A stretch of 64,000 nucleotides of DNA. Source: Aphrocallistes beatrix. Its lineage: Eukaryota > Porifera > Hexactinellida > Sceptrulophora > Aphrocallistidae. Every line of letters starts with the position of its first letter. The first letter of the stretch is position 1. Position numbers and translations under genes: made by a program. The notes beneath the pieces are model-generated. The model ran no database searches. It was not told where the DNA came from and worked only from the letters and a program-made list of their open reading frames with translations. The stretch is taken from contig OY725495.1 of NCBI GenBank assembly GCA_963281255.1, positions 2,294,001-2,358,000 of the forward strand, in the 5' to 3' direction. Shown one piece after another: positions 11,060 to 20,444 of this stretch.

Positions 11060-11981
11060 GGGGGCTTAACTATTAAGATGTGCTCGCGAAAAAAAGAAAA
11101 AAAGACTTTGAGACGCTGTATCTCGAAAACTAGAAATGCTAATCAAAAATTGTACTGCATTCGTTAATATCCTTCAAATCCACTACATGCCCATCATTAA
11201 GGATACCACCCACAATATTCGGAGTTAAGGGGCCTCAAGGAAATTTGTGGATTTTCAGGGTACTTTTTCTATTTTTTGTAAATATTTGGTTCTAATATAC
11301 CTAAATCAGCAGTAGTATGAATGCAAATAAATGTCTGTGAATGCTTTTGTTCATTATTAATAACTCATTTTACATTCTTCTTAACACCTAAACTTAAAAT
11401 ATCTACTATATCTCGGGGTTTAAAATTTCAAAATTGACCTTGTTTACAGAATTATTTCTCATATTCGGTTTGAGATAGAAGTTTGAAAATTTCAAGAGTT
11501 GTTCCATATCATTAGGCGATGAACGTAGGACCACCATTTTTTTTGAGATATTCAAACTCGGTGATTTTATTCCTGATTTCCCCCCAAAAAGACATTTTCT
11601 GCCGTTTTGGCCCTTTTTTTTCGGACACCGATAAAATTTACAATTTTTGTCATTTTAACTTTCTTCTGGTCCTATGAAGTTGCAAATATGGTAGACTATC
11701 TATGATTCGATTTTGGAAGCATTTGATTCCTTAGTGTGTCCAAAACAATTCCTTGAGTGCCCAAATTTCTATCATTAAGATGTGCTAGCGGAAAACGAAA
11801 AAAACAGTCTTTGAGACACTGTATCTCAAAAACTAGTAATGAGAAACAAAAACGGTTTGGAATGTGCCAGTATTTCTTGATGGAGATACCTCCCCACGCT
11901 TAACATCTCTTATAGCTCTACTTTCATCGTATGCTGTAAGCCAAATCATATGTTTTTTCGAAGGCGGTATCCTTAACATTG
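11060..11981 (-). repeat. family B copy, minus orientation
   Basis: The body (TTAAGATGTGCT, GAGACACTGTATCTC, GTCATTTTAACTTTCTTCTGG) matches the complete copy at 26419-28412 in reverse. The right terminus reads GAAGGCGGTATCCTTAA. The left part is rearranged: a second short TTAAGGATACC-like end occurs near 11195. Non-coding. Confidence 0.55.
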
Positions 11982-13370
11982 TTTTGGCACCTTTGGAGAT
12001 TATATAACACAAAGATTAAGAATGGTCAAATAAAATCCAAACAAAATAGCTCTATACGGGAGTTCATTTATATAATGCTCGAGAAATCGCAAGTTTGATC
12101 TCAGATATTTAGCGATCACTGGTACAGAAATAAAATTCTGATCGTTTCAAAAAAAAGTTGTTCGGATCTGACCATTTGTTCTTGAGATATCGCTTATTAT
12201 AGGTAAAGTTCGGGCATAATATCTCTCTATGGTCCCGAAAGAGGCCGATGTCATATCTTAAAAACTATTGAAGATATATAATCTATTATATTCTTAACTA
12301 AAGGATATGTGCGAAAATATATAGGTTCCTCGAATATTCCTTTGTCAAAAAATAAATAATTCTCGACTTATCATTGATTTAATTGTGGCGAATCTAATCA
12401 TTAAATATGTGTCCAAATGTGGCTATTATGCTAAATAATGAATACAATTGTCGTCAATAATGTGTACAGAAAAATTACAGAACTTTTGAAAATTATTTTG
12501 AAAATTCTGGCCTTGGACCTCGCAGATTTGGTCAAAAACCCCCATTTAGGGTCCAAAAAGAGATATCTCTCTATCTCTGTAAATATAAGTCCAAATTCTT
12601 AGTTCTCACTTCCTAATATAATTTTTATGAGTGTACATATATGATTCTTTGATAATAATTGCACTAGACCCTATGGAATGTTAAGTTTCTGATTTTTGTC
12701 ATATGATGACGTACCATTTTTCGAAAATCCTAACTTGGAAACTAAAAGTCGTTGACTTTCGCTCTAACTTCCTAATATACTTTCGGATGCTCTTTAACCA
12801 TTCTAAACTGATAGATTATACTTCGTAGTGCTAGGAATATGAATTATTTTTCACAATTATCCCAAACATTCGGGGTTAGGGGCCTCAAGGAAATTTTTGG
12901 ATTTTCAGGGTACTCTTGCTATTTTTGTAAATATTTGGTTCAAATATCCCTAAATCAGCAGCATAAATGAGAATAAATGTCTGTGAATGATTTTGTTCAT
13001 TATTAATAACTCATTCTACATTCTTCATAACATCTGAACTTAAAATCTCTATATCTCGGGACTTTAATATTTCAAAATTGACCGTCTTTACAGAATTTTA
13101 ACTCAAAATTGGTTTGAGATAGAGGTTTGAAAATTTCAAGAATTGTTCCATATCATTAGGCGATGAACGTAGGAACACTTTATTTTCGATATCTTCTAAC
13201 TTGGGGTGATTTTAATCTTGATTTCCCAACAAAAACAGACATTTTTGCCATTTTTTTGGACACCGATAAAATTTACAATTTTTGTCATTTTAATTTTCTT
13301 CTGGTCCTATGAAGTTGCAAATATGGTAGACGATCTATGATTCGATCGAGGGCGGTAATCCTTAAGATGG
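11982..13370 (-). repeat. family B copy, minus orientation, rearranged
   Basis: It begins at a TTGTTTTGGCACCTTTGG block and runs through the same order of blocks as 26419-28412 reversed (CGATGTCATATC, GGTCCAAAAAGAGATATC, GGGGCCTCAAGG, GACACCGATAAAATTTAC). The end near 13345-13366 reads CGAGGGCGGTAATCCTTAA. No ORF of note. Confidence 0.55.
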
Positions 13371-13388
13371 TAACTCTGAAACAAAATA

Positions 13389-13582
13389 CAGTCGACTCTG
13401 CTTAAGAGGGTAACATCGGTCAGAGGACATATTATCCCGATTAAGTGGACAATCCTTTTATTCGAAAATTTTTTCTATTAGCATCTATGTTTGAGAGCTA
13501 TTCTTGTCCTGCCAAAGTGGCCCGATTAAGCGGTTGACCCAATTAAACAGTGGCCCTATTACCCTATTAGGCCGATCGACTG
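13389..13582. mobile_element. Tigger-type MITE
   Basis: It starts CAGTCGACTCTGCTTAAG and ends with the inverse (..GGCCGATCGACTG), and TA flanks both sides (387-388 and 583-584). At 194 bp it is a close relative of the element at 25814-26001. Pogo/Tigger elements use TA targets and CAGT ends. Confidence 0.7.
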
Positions 13583-13867
13583 TATATTCCTTCAAAACCT
13601 GATCCAAAATGATCCACATTAGAGGACCGAAACCCGCTGACCCGCATTAAGTGTACGTATAGCAAAACACATTCATTCTGAAATCTACATATATCACAAA
13701 TACATGAATCAGATATCATCAACTGAAAAATTCATTTTTTCAGCTCAAATTACAGTGTGTAATAAATTTTCAAAACATCTTTGCTTTGCTTAAAATTCGA
13801 ATGAGTTTATATACTTACTCCTTTGCCTGCTGATTCTGAATATCATATTATTAATTCTAGTTCGTCA

Positions 13868-14350
13868 ACTTTCTCAGATCCTAGTCCGAGCGATGATGTT
13901 CTTCTGATTCTTGGTCCAAAAAAGGTGAAGATGGAATAGATAATGATTCACAGTGTGGGACTGGTGCAATAGAAGATGGTATACTAGGATATGAAATATT
14001 CATTCGATCTCCAACTTTCTTGAACTTCTAAATATCTACCATACAGAAGTAACAATCATAATGATGGCTAGTCGGCTCTCTCCAAATCGGAGGAATCGCG
14101 AATGGCATGCATGCATTTCCGAATACCATGCAACCAACCTTCCAATGTTGATCTGCAACTCCCGTAACAGACCTAAGGAGCCCATAATTTGACCAGATCG
14201 CCTATAGGCATTCCAAAATATGCATGGAATGCCATGGTGAACTTTATCAAGAGCAATTGGACTATTGACCTTTGTACCAATGTAGTACCCACATATATAG
14301 CAAAATGAATCAGCTGACAGTTTACAAATTCGACTAGAATTACAAGCCAT
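13868..14350 (-). pseudogene. relic of a repeated invertebrate protein family (FCYxCG / WREP / DCYFC)
   Basis: On the minus strand, starting MACNSSRICKLSADSFCYIC, the three frames together show the blocks AYHAYFG, then WAP, then PFAIPPIWREPTSHHYDCYF, then YPSIPSSIAPVPHCES. The spaced cysteine pairs, WREP and the PSxxRPVPH-like block match a highly repeated, unnamed protein family that I recognise from many arthropod and other invertebrate genomes. At least three frameshifts separate the blocks, so this copy is dead. I do not know a biochemical function for the family. Confidence 0.6.
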
Positions 14351-15391
14351 ATACAGATCTGAAACGATACAAGTAATTTCGCTAATGAAAATATATGAAC
14401 GTATATATTGAATTGAACTTGTAGAAGTAAGTAAATAAGTAGACAATATACGTATACTATTTTAGTGCTTAAATTAACAAAGCCCTATTATCATCAGAAT
14501 TACAACTAAAAATAATAATCCTGCATTTCTAATTATGCTGCCACTTTAACGAAAGGCACTCAACTAATTGTGATTTTGATATTGATTTTATCACATATCG
14601 AGTCGATAGGCAAACACCAATGCAATACGTATTATAATTTTCTATGTCCTAATTATCTAAGATATATAGAAAAATCGAGAGAAACAAAATGTTGTCACAG
14701 TTTTTATTTATCAGTACTTACTCTCCATCGTTTGTAAACAAGGACCATTTAAAAAGCTTCTGAACACTCAAAATTCAAGAAATAAGATTTCACAGGGAAT
14801 AAATTTTAAGAGGTGCATACTTAAGATCTTCTAATATTTCATATCAATAATTCTTCATATAGGTGCAATGTTTTGGAAATAATATCAAAGCTGGACCTTG
14901 ATCAGAACTATGCGGCGATGGTAGTTAGTTAATAGGGTGACCCACATAGCCCGCACTCAGACTTTAGACATATGGAATTCAATTTTATCTGTATGAAAGT
15001 TAGGATGCATAAATAAATTTGCACGACATTTTATAAATAATATACCTGATTCTTCATTTACTTCCAATATTTCATGTTTAATATCATTCAAAAGTCTTTG
15101 ACGTTTAAAAAGTAGACCAAATAGGATTATAGCCAATATAAGAATAAGAACAACTGTTTGCCAAAGCATCAATAAATACTATAATAAAATTAATGAGTTT
15201 GCAAAAGTGATGTTAATAGGACTAGGACAAAACAAAACAATCCAGTGCCTGTTTAGCACTTTCCCAATTATGTTTTAATTAAAGCGAGCAAATGTAAACG
15301 GGTCTGGGGGCTTGACAACGAGGAAATATTTTGATCGGCCTGGGCAAAGCTACGACACTCAAACTCATTAAAAATATCTTTGATTGCAATA
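14351..15391. other. no confirmed gene; one short membrane-type ORF
   Basis: This is mostly AT-rich unique-looking sequence. A 71-codon minus-strand ORF at 14957-15172 starts with a strongly hydrophobic segment (LILILAIILFGLLF) followed by basic residues. In this base composition such an ORF can arise by chance, and I found no supporting motif. Confidence 0.3.
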
Positions 15392-15984
15392 TTTAAGGTT
15401 GGCCTTTCCTATAACTGCTAACTTTTACTTTTTTCATCGATTCCTTTAATTTTTTCGATGCAGATTTGAATCGCAGAGTTATCTGCAAAATTGCATTAAC
15501 CTTAGATTATCGAAAAGTCGAGATATCGCGGGTGTTTCCAGCCATTTCCAATGGGAAGAAGCCATAAAGTTGTACCACTGTGGTACATTTTGGTAGTCTT
15601 AAGTTAATAAATAAAGAAATATAAGTTTAAAAAATTAATTCATGAACTTCGGCAACTTTAAGAAAATCAAAGACAATATTTGGAAAACCCTCTAGAAACT
15701 TTCTAAATGTTTTCATTAAGGATACTTCCCGCGAAAAATCATATGATTTGGCATACAGCCTACGATGAAAGTAGAGCTATAAGAGATGTTAAGGATACCG
15801 CCCTCGAAAAACCATATGATTTGGCTTACAGCATACGATGAAAGTAGAGCTATAAGAGATGTTGAGCGTGGGCAGGTATCTCCGTCAAGAAATACTTGCA
15901 CATTCCAAACCGTTTTTGAATCTCATTTCTAGTTTTTGAGATACAGTGTCTCAAAGTCTGTTTTTTCGTTTATCGCTAGCACAT
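15392..15984. repeat. mixed fragments of families G and B
   Basis: 15392-15510 is a partial family G end (TTAAGGTTGGCCTTTCC). From 15717 there are two successive family B starts (TTAAGGATACTTCCCGCG and TTAAGGATACCGCCCTCG) about 75 bp apart, then family B sequence to about 15985. This is a tandem, broken arrangement with no coding content. Confidence 0.55.
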
Positions 15985-17176
15985 TTAAGGTTGGCCTTTC
16001 CTATAATATCTAACTTTTGACTTTTTCAACCGATTCATTTAATTTTTTCAGTGCAGATTTGAATCGCAGAGTTATCTACAAAACTGCATTAATAATTGAA
16101 ATATTGCACATTCGATAGTATCCGCCGGAATCCCAGATCAATAACTTCTTTGAACCATGTCCGATCATCATTTTAAATTCGTGCTCAGCACTAAATTTCC
16201 AGCAATTTGATATATATAATGACCATATTTGAAGATTTTTTTGGATGTCCGTGCATAGCAACGGCCAGGAATTTTTTCACATTCCTGGCCGTTGCTAGGA
16301 ACCCGCAGCCAAAGAATTTCTCCAAATGTGTCCAATATATACAGGGTGCAACAAAAGTCTTGGCCGGTTGTATTATAGCATATAACAATAATATTTTTTG
16401 TTTGTATTGTCTCGAATTACTTAATAACAAAATATCCACTATTTTCTACCACTAATTTTACCCTATTAGGGAAAAATTAGCAACCCTGTTTTCAAGCAGG
16501 GTAGGTTGGACCTCCGTCCATACCTTTTTACGGTTATAAATTATATCTGCGATCCTCATTTCATCCAATCGTTCATACAAAATTCCCCAGAGATCTCAAC
16601 CAAAATCCTTTGTTCCAAACTCGATTAAACCTTGCTGAAGCCTTTCAGCAGTTCCTTTTAGTGTTAGGCCTCCTTCTACCATTCTAATTTCTTTACAGCG
16701 GACTTCAATCCAAGATCGCCGACATTAATCTCATCAGGAAAAAGTGATGTTCAGAAAAATAAACTCGAAGGTACTAAAGAGGTGTGATCTAGTTAAAATC
16801 AGCCTACCATTTAAATTGCATATCTATGTAGTAACTAATTGTGGTGTAGTACTACTCTAGATACTATGATAGAAGGTACTCGTAAAGAATGAATACTAAT
16901 TAGATTCACAACCGGCCAATACTTTTGTTACACCCTGTATATATCAAATTGCTGGAAATTTAGTGCTGAGGACGTATTTAGCATTAAAATGATGATCGGA
17001 CATGATTCAAAGAAGTTATGGATATGAGACATTTCGGGTCAAAATGTGTCCCTTTTTGGGCGACACCAGGTGGTACAAGTGGCTCTAAGAACCCCTTTAG
17101 GGATCTAAAATGATTAAAAAGGCCTTTGGCAAATTTTTGATAAAATACTAATGCCCATAGGAAAGGCCACCCTTAA
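15985..17176 (+). mobile_element. family G TIR element (TTAAGGTTGGCCTTTCC ends)
   Basis: Both ends carry TTAAGG(T/G)TGGCCTTTCCTAT in inverted orientation, with TTAA at each extremity. The interior contains the blocks CGCCGGAATCCCAGATC, ACTTCTTTGAACCATG and CAGCAATTTGATATA, and an internal palindrome around GGCCAGGAATTTTTTCACAT. The same element, reversed and much expanded by insertions, occurs at 48631-52632. No coding capacity. The TTAA ends would fit a piggyBac-type or TA-targeting origin; the palindrome prevents deciding. Confidence 0.6.
16342..16937. mobile_element. MITE with CAGGGTG..ACAAAAGT ends
   Basis: The left end CAGGGTGCAACAAAAGTCTT and the right end, reversed CAGGGTGTAACAAAAGTATT, are followed inside by GGCCGGTTGT in both arms. 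TA flanks each side (16340-16341, 16938-16939). It interrupts the symmetrical centre of the family G copy. 596 bp with no recognisable ORF. Probably Tc1/mariner-type. Confidence 0.65.
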
Positions 17177-17299
17177 CCGTTAAATTACCTGGGGTCATTT
17201 CTATTTATAGCAAAGATCCCACACTTCTAAGGTTTCCCCGCCCAAAATGACAACCGGAAATGAGTTAGCAAAAATCTAGCGCCATTTAAGGGTTTAATG

Positions 17300-18345
17300 G
17301 TAGAAATACGGCCACCCAAGGAATTGTTTAGGACATACCAAGGAAACAAATGCTTCCAAAATCGAATCATAGATAGTCTCATATTGCTATCATAATTGCC
17401 ACTTCATAGGACAAAAGAAAGTTAAAATGACGAAAATTATAAATTTCATCGGTGTCCAAAAAAAGGGCCAAAAAACGGTGAAAATTGTCTGTTTTTTGGG
17501 GAATCAGGAATAAAATCACCAAGTTATAAGATATCGAAAATAAAGTGGTCCTACGTTCATCGCCTAATGATATGGAACAGCTCTTGAAATTTTCAAACCT
17601 CTATCTCAAACCAATTTTGACTTAAAAATCTGTAAAGACGGTCAATTTTGAAATTTTAAAGTACCGAGATATAGAGATTTTAAGTTTGGATATTAAGAAG
17701 AAGGTAAAATGAGTAATTAAAAATGAACAAAAGCATTCACAAACATTTAATCACATTTATACTGCTGATTTGGGTATATTCGAAACAAATATTTACATAA
17801 AATAGCAAGTGTACCCTGAAAATCCAAAAATTTCGTGGAGGCCCCTAACCCCGAATATTTTGAGATAAATGTGAATAATAATTCATATTCCTAGTACTAC
17901 AAAGTATAATCTATCAGTTTAGAATGAATAAAGAGCTTCCAAAAAGAATATTAAGAAGTTAGAGCGAAAGTCTACGACTTATAATTTCGAAGTTAGGATT
18001 TTCGAAAAATGTTACGTCATCATATAACAAAAATCTAAAACTTAACATTCCATAGGATGTATTGCAATTATTATCAATGAATCATATCTGTATCCTCATA
18101 AAAAGTATATTAGGAAGTGAGAACTAAGAATTTGTGCTTATATTTACAGAGATAGAGAGATATCTCTTTTTGGACCCTAAATGGGGGTTTTGATCGAATC
18201 TGCGAGGTCCAAGGCCAGAACTTTCAAAATAATTATCAAAAGTTCTCCAATATTTCTGTACACATTATTAACGACAATTGTATTCATTATTTAGCGTAAT
18301 AGCCACATTTGGATACATATTTAATGATTAGATTCGTCATTTTCT
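17300..18345 (+). repeat. family B fragment
   Basis: It matches the complete copy at 26419-28412 in order: ACATACCAAGGAAAC, GTTAAAATGACGAAAATT, CTACGTTCATCGCC, CCTAACCCCGAATATTTTG, ACAGAGATAGAGAG, TTAACGACAATTG. The terminal segments are missing. The preceding 17177-17299 is unrelated sequence with a partial family C stretch (TTTCTATTTATAGCAAAG, CCGGAAATGA). Confidence 0.55.
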
Positions 18346-18664
18346 AATACGCATTAGACAAATTTTAGCATACCAATTCATGAAAGTTACTAATTCCGGG
18401 ATCCCGGGATTAAAAACCCTAGGCTGGATAGACTTATGATTTTTAGCAAGGGTAACCGGGGAGGGGATAAATCATAATGAAAACAATTTATATAAATTAT
18501 CAAACTACTTTTCTTAAGATCAAATACGTCTTTAACATAATTTGATAAGGACTTTTTTCCTGTAATACAAAATATTGTTTATAGGTGTTGTATCAGCATC
18601 AAATGATCAACGGTGGCTAGAAAATCCAAAAGAAACAACATTGGGCATTACTTTCAAGAACACA
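18346..18664. other. no feature seen
   Basis: AT-rich sequence without ORF or obvious repeats. Confidence 0.35.
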
Positions 18665-18971
18665 TCTTATATATTAAAACGCTAGGGGGGTTTTGTGTTT
18701 GTGTGTTTGTCCGAATTTAGATACAAAAAGTAATCAAATTACAAAAATAGGCTAGAGACTAGCTTCTAATGGTTGACATGGGGTTTTCAGGGGTGTAGAT
18801 TTCGAATATTACATTTTCAGATCAATATGATAAATTTTTTGTTTACTTTTGTTTAGATTTGAAAATATACCCAAAATAGGTTAGATAGAGTAACTTCAGG
18901 CGCCCGCAGGGCGACTCTGTGGACATAAAGTGTTCGCAACCCGCGGAACGCAAGCAAGCGAACCGCGCTTA
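18665..18971 (+). mobile_element. short Helitron-like element, second 5' type
   Basis: The start TCTTATATATTAAAACGC followed by GGTTTTGTGTTTGTGTGTTTGTCCG is a very typical Helitron 5' end, preceded by A. The 3' end has the same three-hairpin organisation as family A (GGCGCCCGCAGGGCG, then GGACATAAAGTGTTC, then CAAGCGAACCGCGCTT) and finishes CTTA before T. It is 307 bp with no ORF. Its 5' end differs from family A while the 3' end is shared. Confidence 0.6.
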
Positions 18972-18982
18972 TATATTAAATA

Positions 18983-19250
18983 CAAGCGCATGGCTTGCTT
19001 GAGCTGCGGGTGACAGACACTTTGTGTCCGACGGAGGCGCCCTTTGGGTGACGGGTGACTTTGATTAATTATAAGGGAGGTAACATCTCTAAATATGTCT
19101 GTCTTACTGTAATAATCGAAATTACTCGAAAAATCATCAAATTTGTCAATTTTTTAATTTTTGATACGTGATGACGTCATAACAGAGTGATAAGTCATCA
19201 TTTATTTGTATCACATCTGCGGAACATTAATAACTATGGATACGGTAGAA
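18983..19250 (-). mobile_element. Helitron-like family A, 3' half
   Basis: Minus-oriented copy starting with the reversed 3' terminus ACAAGCGCATGG, the hairpin region, then GATTAATTATAAGG and a TGACGTCA octamer at 19172-19179. It stops at about 19250, so the 5' half is missing. Only 11 bp separate its 3' end from that of the neighbouring element at 18665-18971. Confidence 0.6.
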
Positions 19251-19439
19251 GATGGTTAAACTAAAATATGAGCTGCCTTAATTCATTAACCAAGCGCAAT
19301 CGAGCTTAAGAATATATTACCAGCATATATATATATGGCATCAAAGTACACAAATCCGTTGATAAAATTTAGAATAGTCACCATATGATTGCGCAGTAGG
19401 TTATACAGTCGAAACCGGGTTTTTCTAACACCGGATTTT

Positions 19440-19866
19440 TCCAACTATCGGTTTTTTCTAACGATTTGTTAATGCATATATTATTCAATTAGTTATCATA
19501 CTTAATTTTCATCGATTTTTTCTAACTCGGGTTATTCTAACTTATCGGTTTATTCAAACTATTTATGGTGTAAGAAATTCCTAATTGACTAGTATTCTCC
19601 ATCGGTTTATTCTAACTCGGTTTATTTAAACTAACGGATTATTCTAACTCAAACTATCGGTTTATTCTAACTCGGTTTATTTAAACTATCGGTTTATTCT
19701 AACTCAAACTTTCTGTTTATTCTAACTCGGTTTATTTAAACTATCCGTTTATTCTAACTCAAACTTTCGGTTTATTCTAACTCAAACTATCGGTTTATTC
19801 TAACTCAGTTTATTTAAACTATCGGTTTATTCTAACTCAAACTTTCGGTTTATTCTACTCAGTTTA
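19440..19866 (+). repeat. minisatellite derived from the Tigger end
   Basis: Tandem units of the type CGGTTTATTCTAACTCAAAC (about 20-45 bp, imperfect) fill this stretch. The unit resembles the terminal sequence of the host Tigger (CGGTTTTTTCTAAC), so the array probably arose by amplification of the element's own end. A few units continue at 20431-20444 and 23783-23810 beyond the inserts. Confidence 0.75.
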
Positions 19867-20430
19867 TCCTTACTATTAAAACTCGATTAATGTATATATA
19901 TCTGTAACGAATTGATTGAATTGATTGATTGAATATATAAATCTGTAACGAATTGATTGAAGAAACTGCGGGGCGGAGAAAGCTGATTTTTGGCATGTGG
20001 GAGTTTTTTAGCTATGGCTCCAGTAAGTTCTGTGCTCAGACGAAAATGTCGACTCATCATGAAATTATGACGTCATTGTCACATTTTTAAAAGTTAAGCA
20101 ACACAGTTATTCGGGCATAACTCAGCCATTATAGGAGATAGAAAGCTGAAATTTTAATAGAATCTGTATATTAACATACCTCACATATGATATAATCTAA
20201 AAATGATGACTCATCACTTTGTTATGACGTCATCATTACTCTTCAAAAATTTTATAAATTGATAAATTTGGTGATTTTTCGTGCGATATAGATTATAACA
20301 GTAGGACAGACGTATTTATAGATGTTATCTCCCTTATAATTAACCAATGTGACCCCAGGCGACCGAAGGGAGGCTCCGGCGGATACAAAGTGTCCGCCAG
20401 CCGCGGAGCGCAAGCAAGCGAAGCGGCTTG
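19867..20430 (+). mobile_element. complete Helitron-like family A copy
   Basis: It starts TCCTTACTATTAAAACTCG after an A and ends GCGGCTTG before a T. Joining the flanks gives GTTTA plus TTTAAACTATCGG, which is exactly the unit of the surrounding minisatellite. The insertion therefore went between A and T with no target duplication, the Helitron signature. Two TGACGTCA octamers lie at 20068-20075 and 20225-20232. The three 3' hairpins are present. It is 564 bp and non-coding, so it would depend on an autonomous partner. Confidence 0.8.
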
Positions 20431-20444
20431 TTTAAACTATCGGT

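Noticed and set aside
16191-16455. Overlapping ORFs on both strands near 16.2-16.45 kb
   Set aside because: They are mirror images caused by the palindrome of family G and the MITE end.
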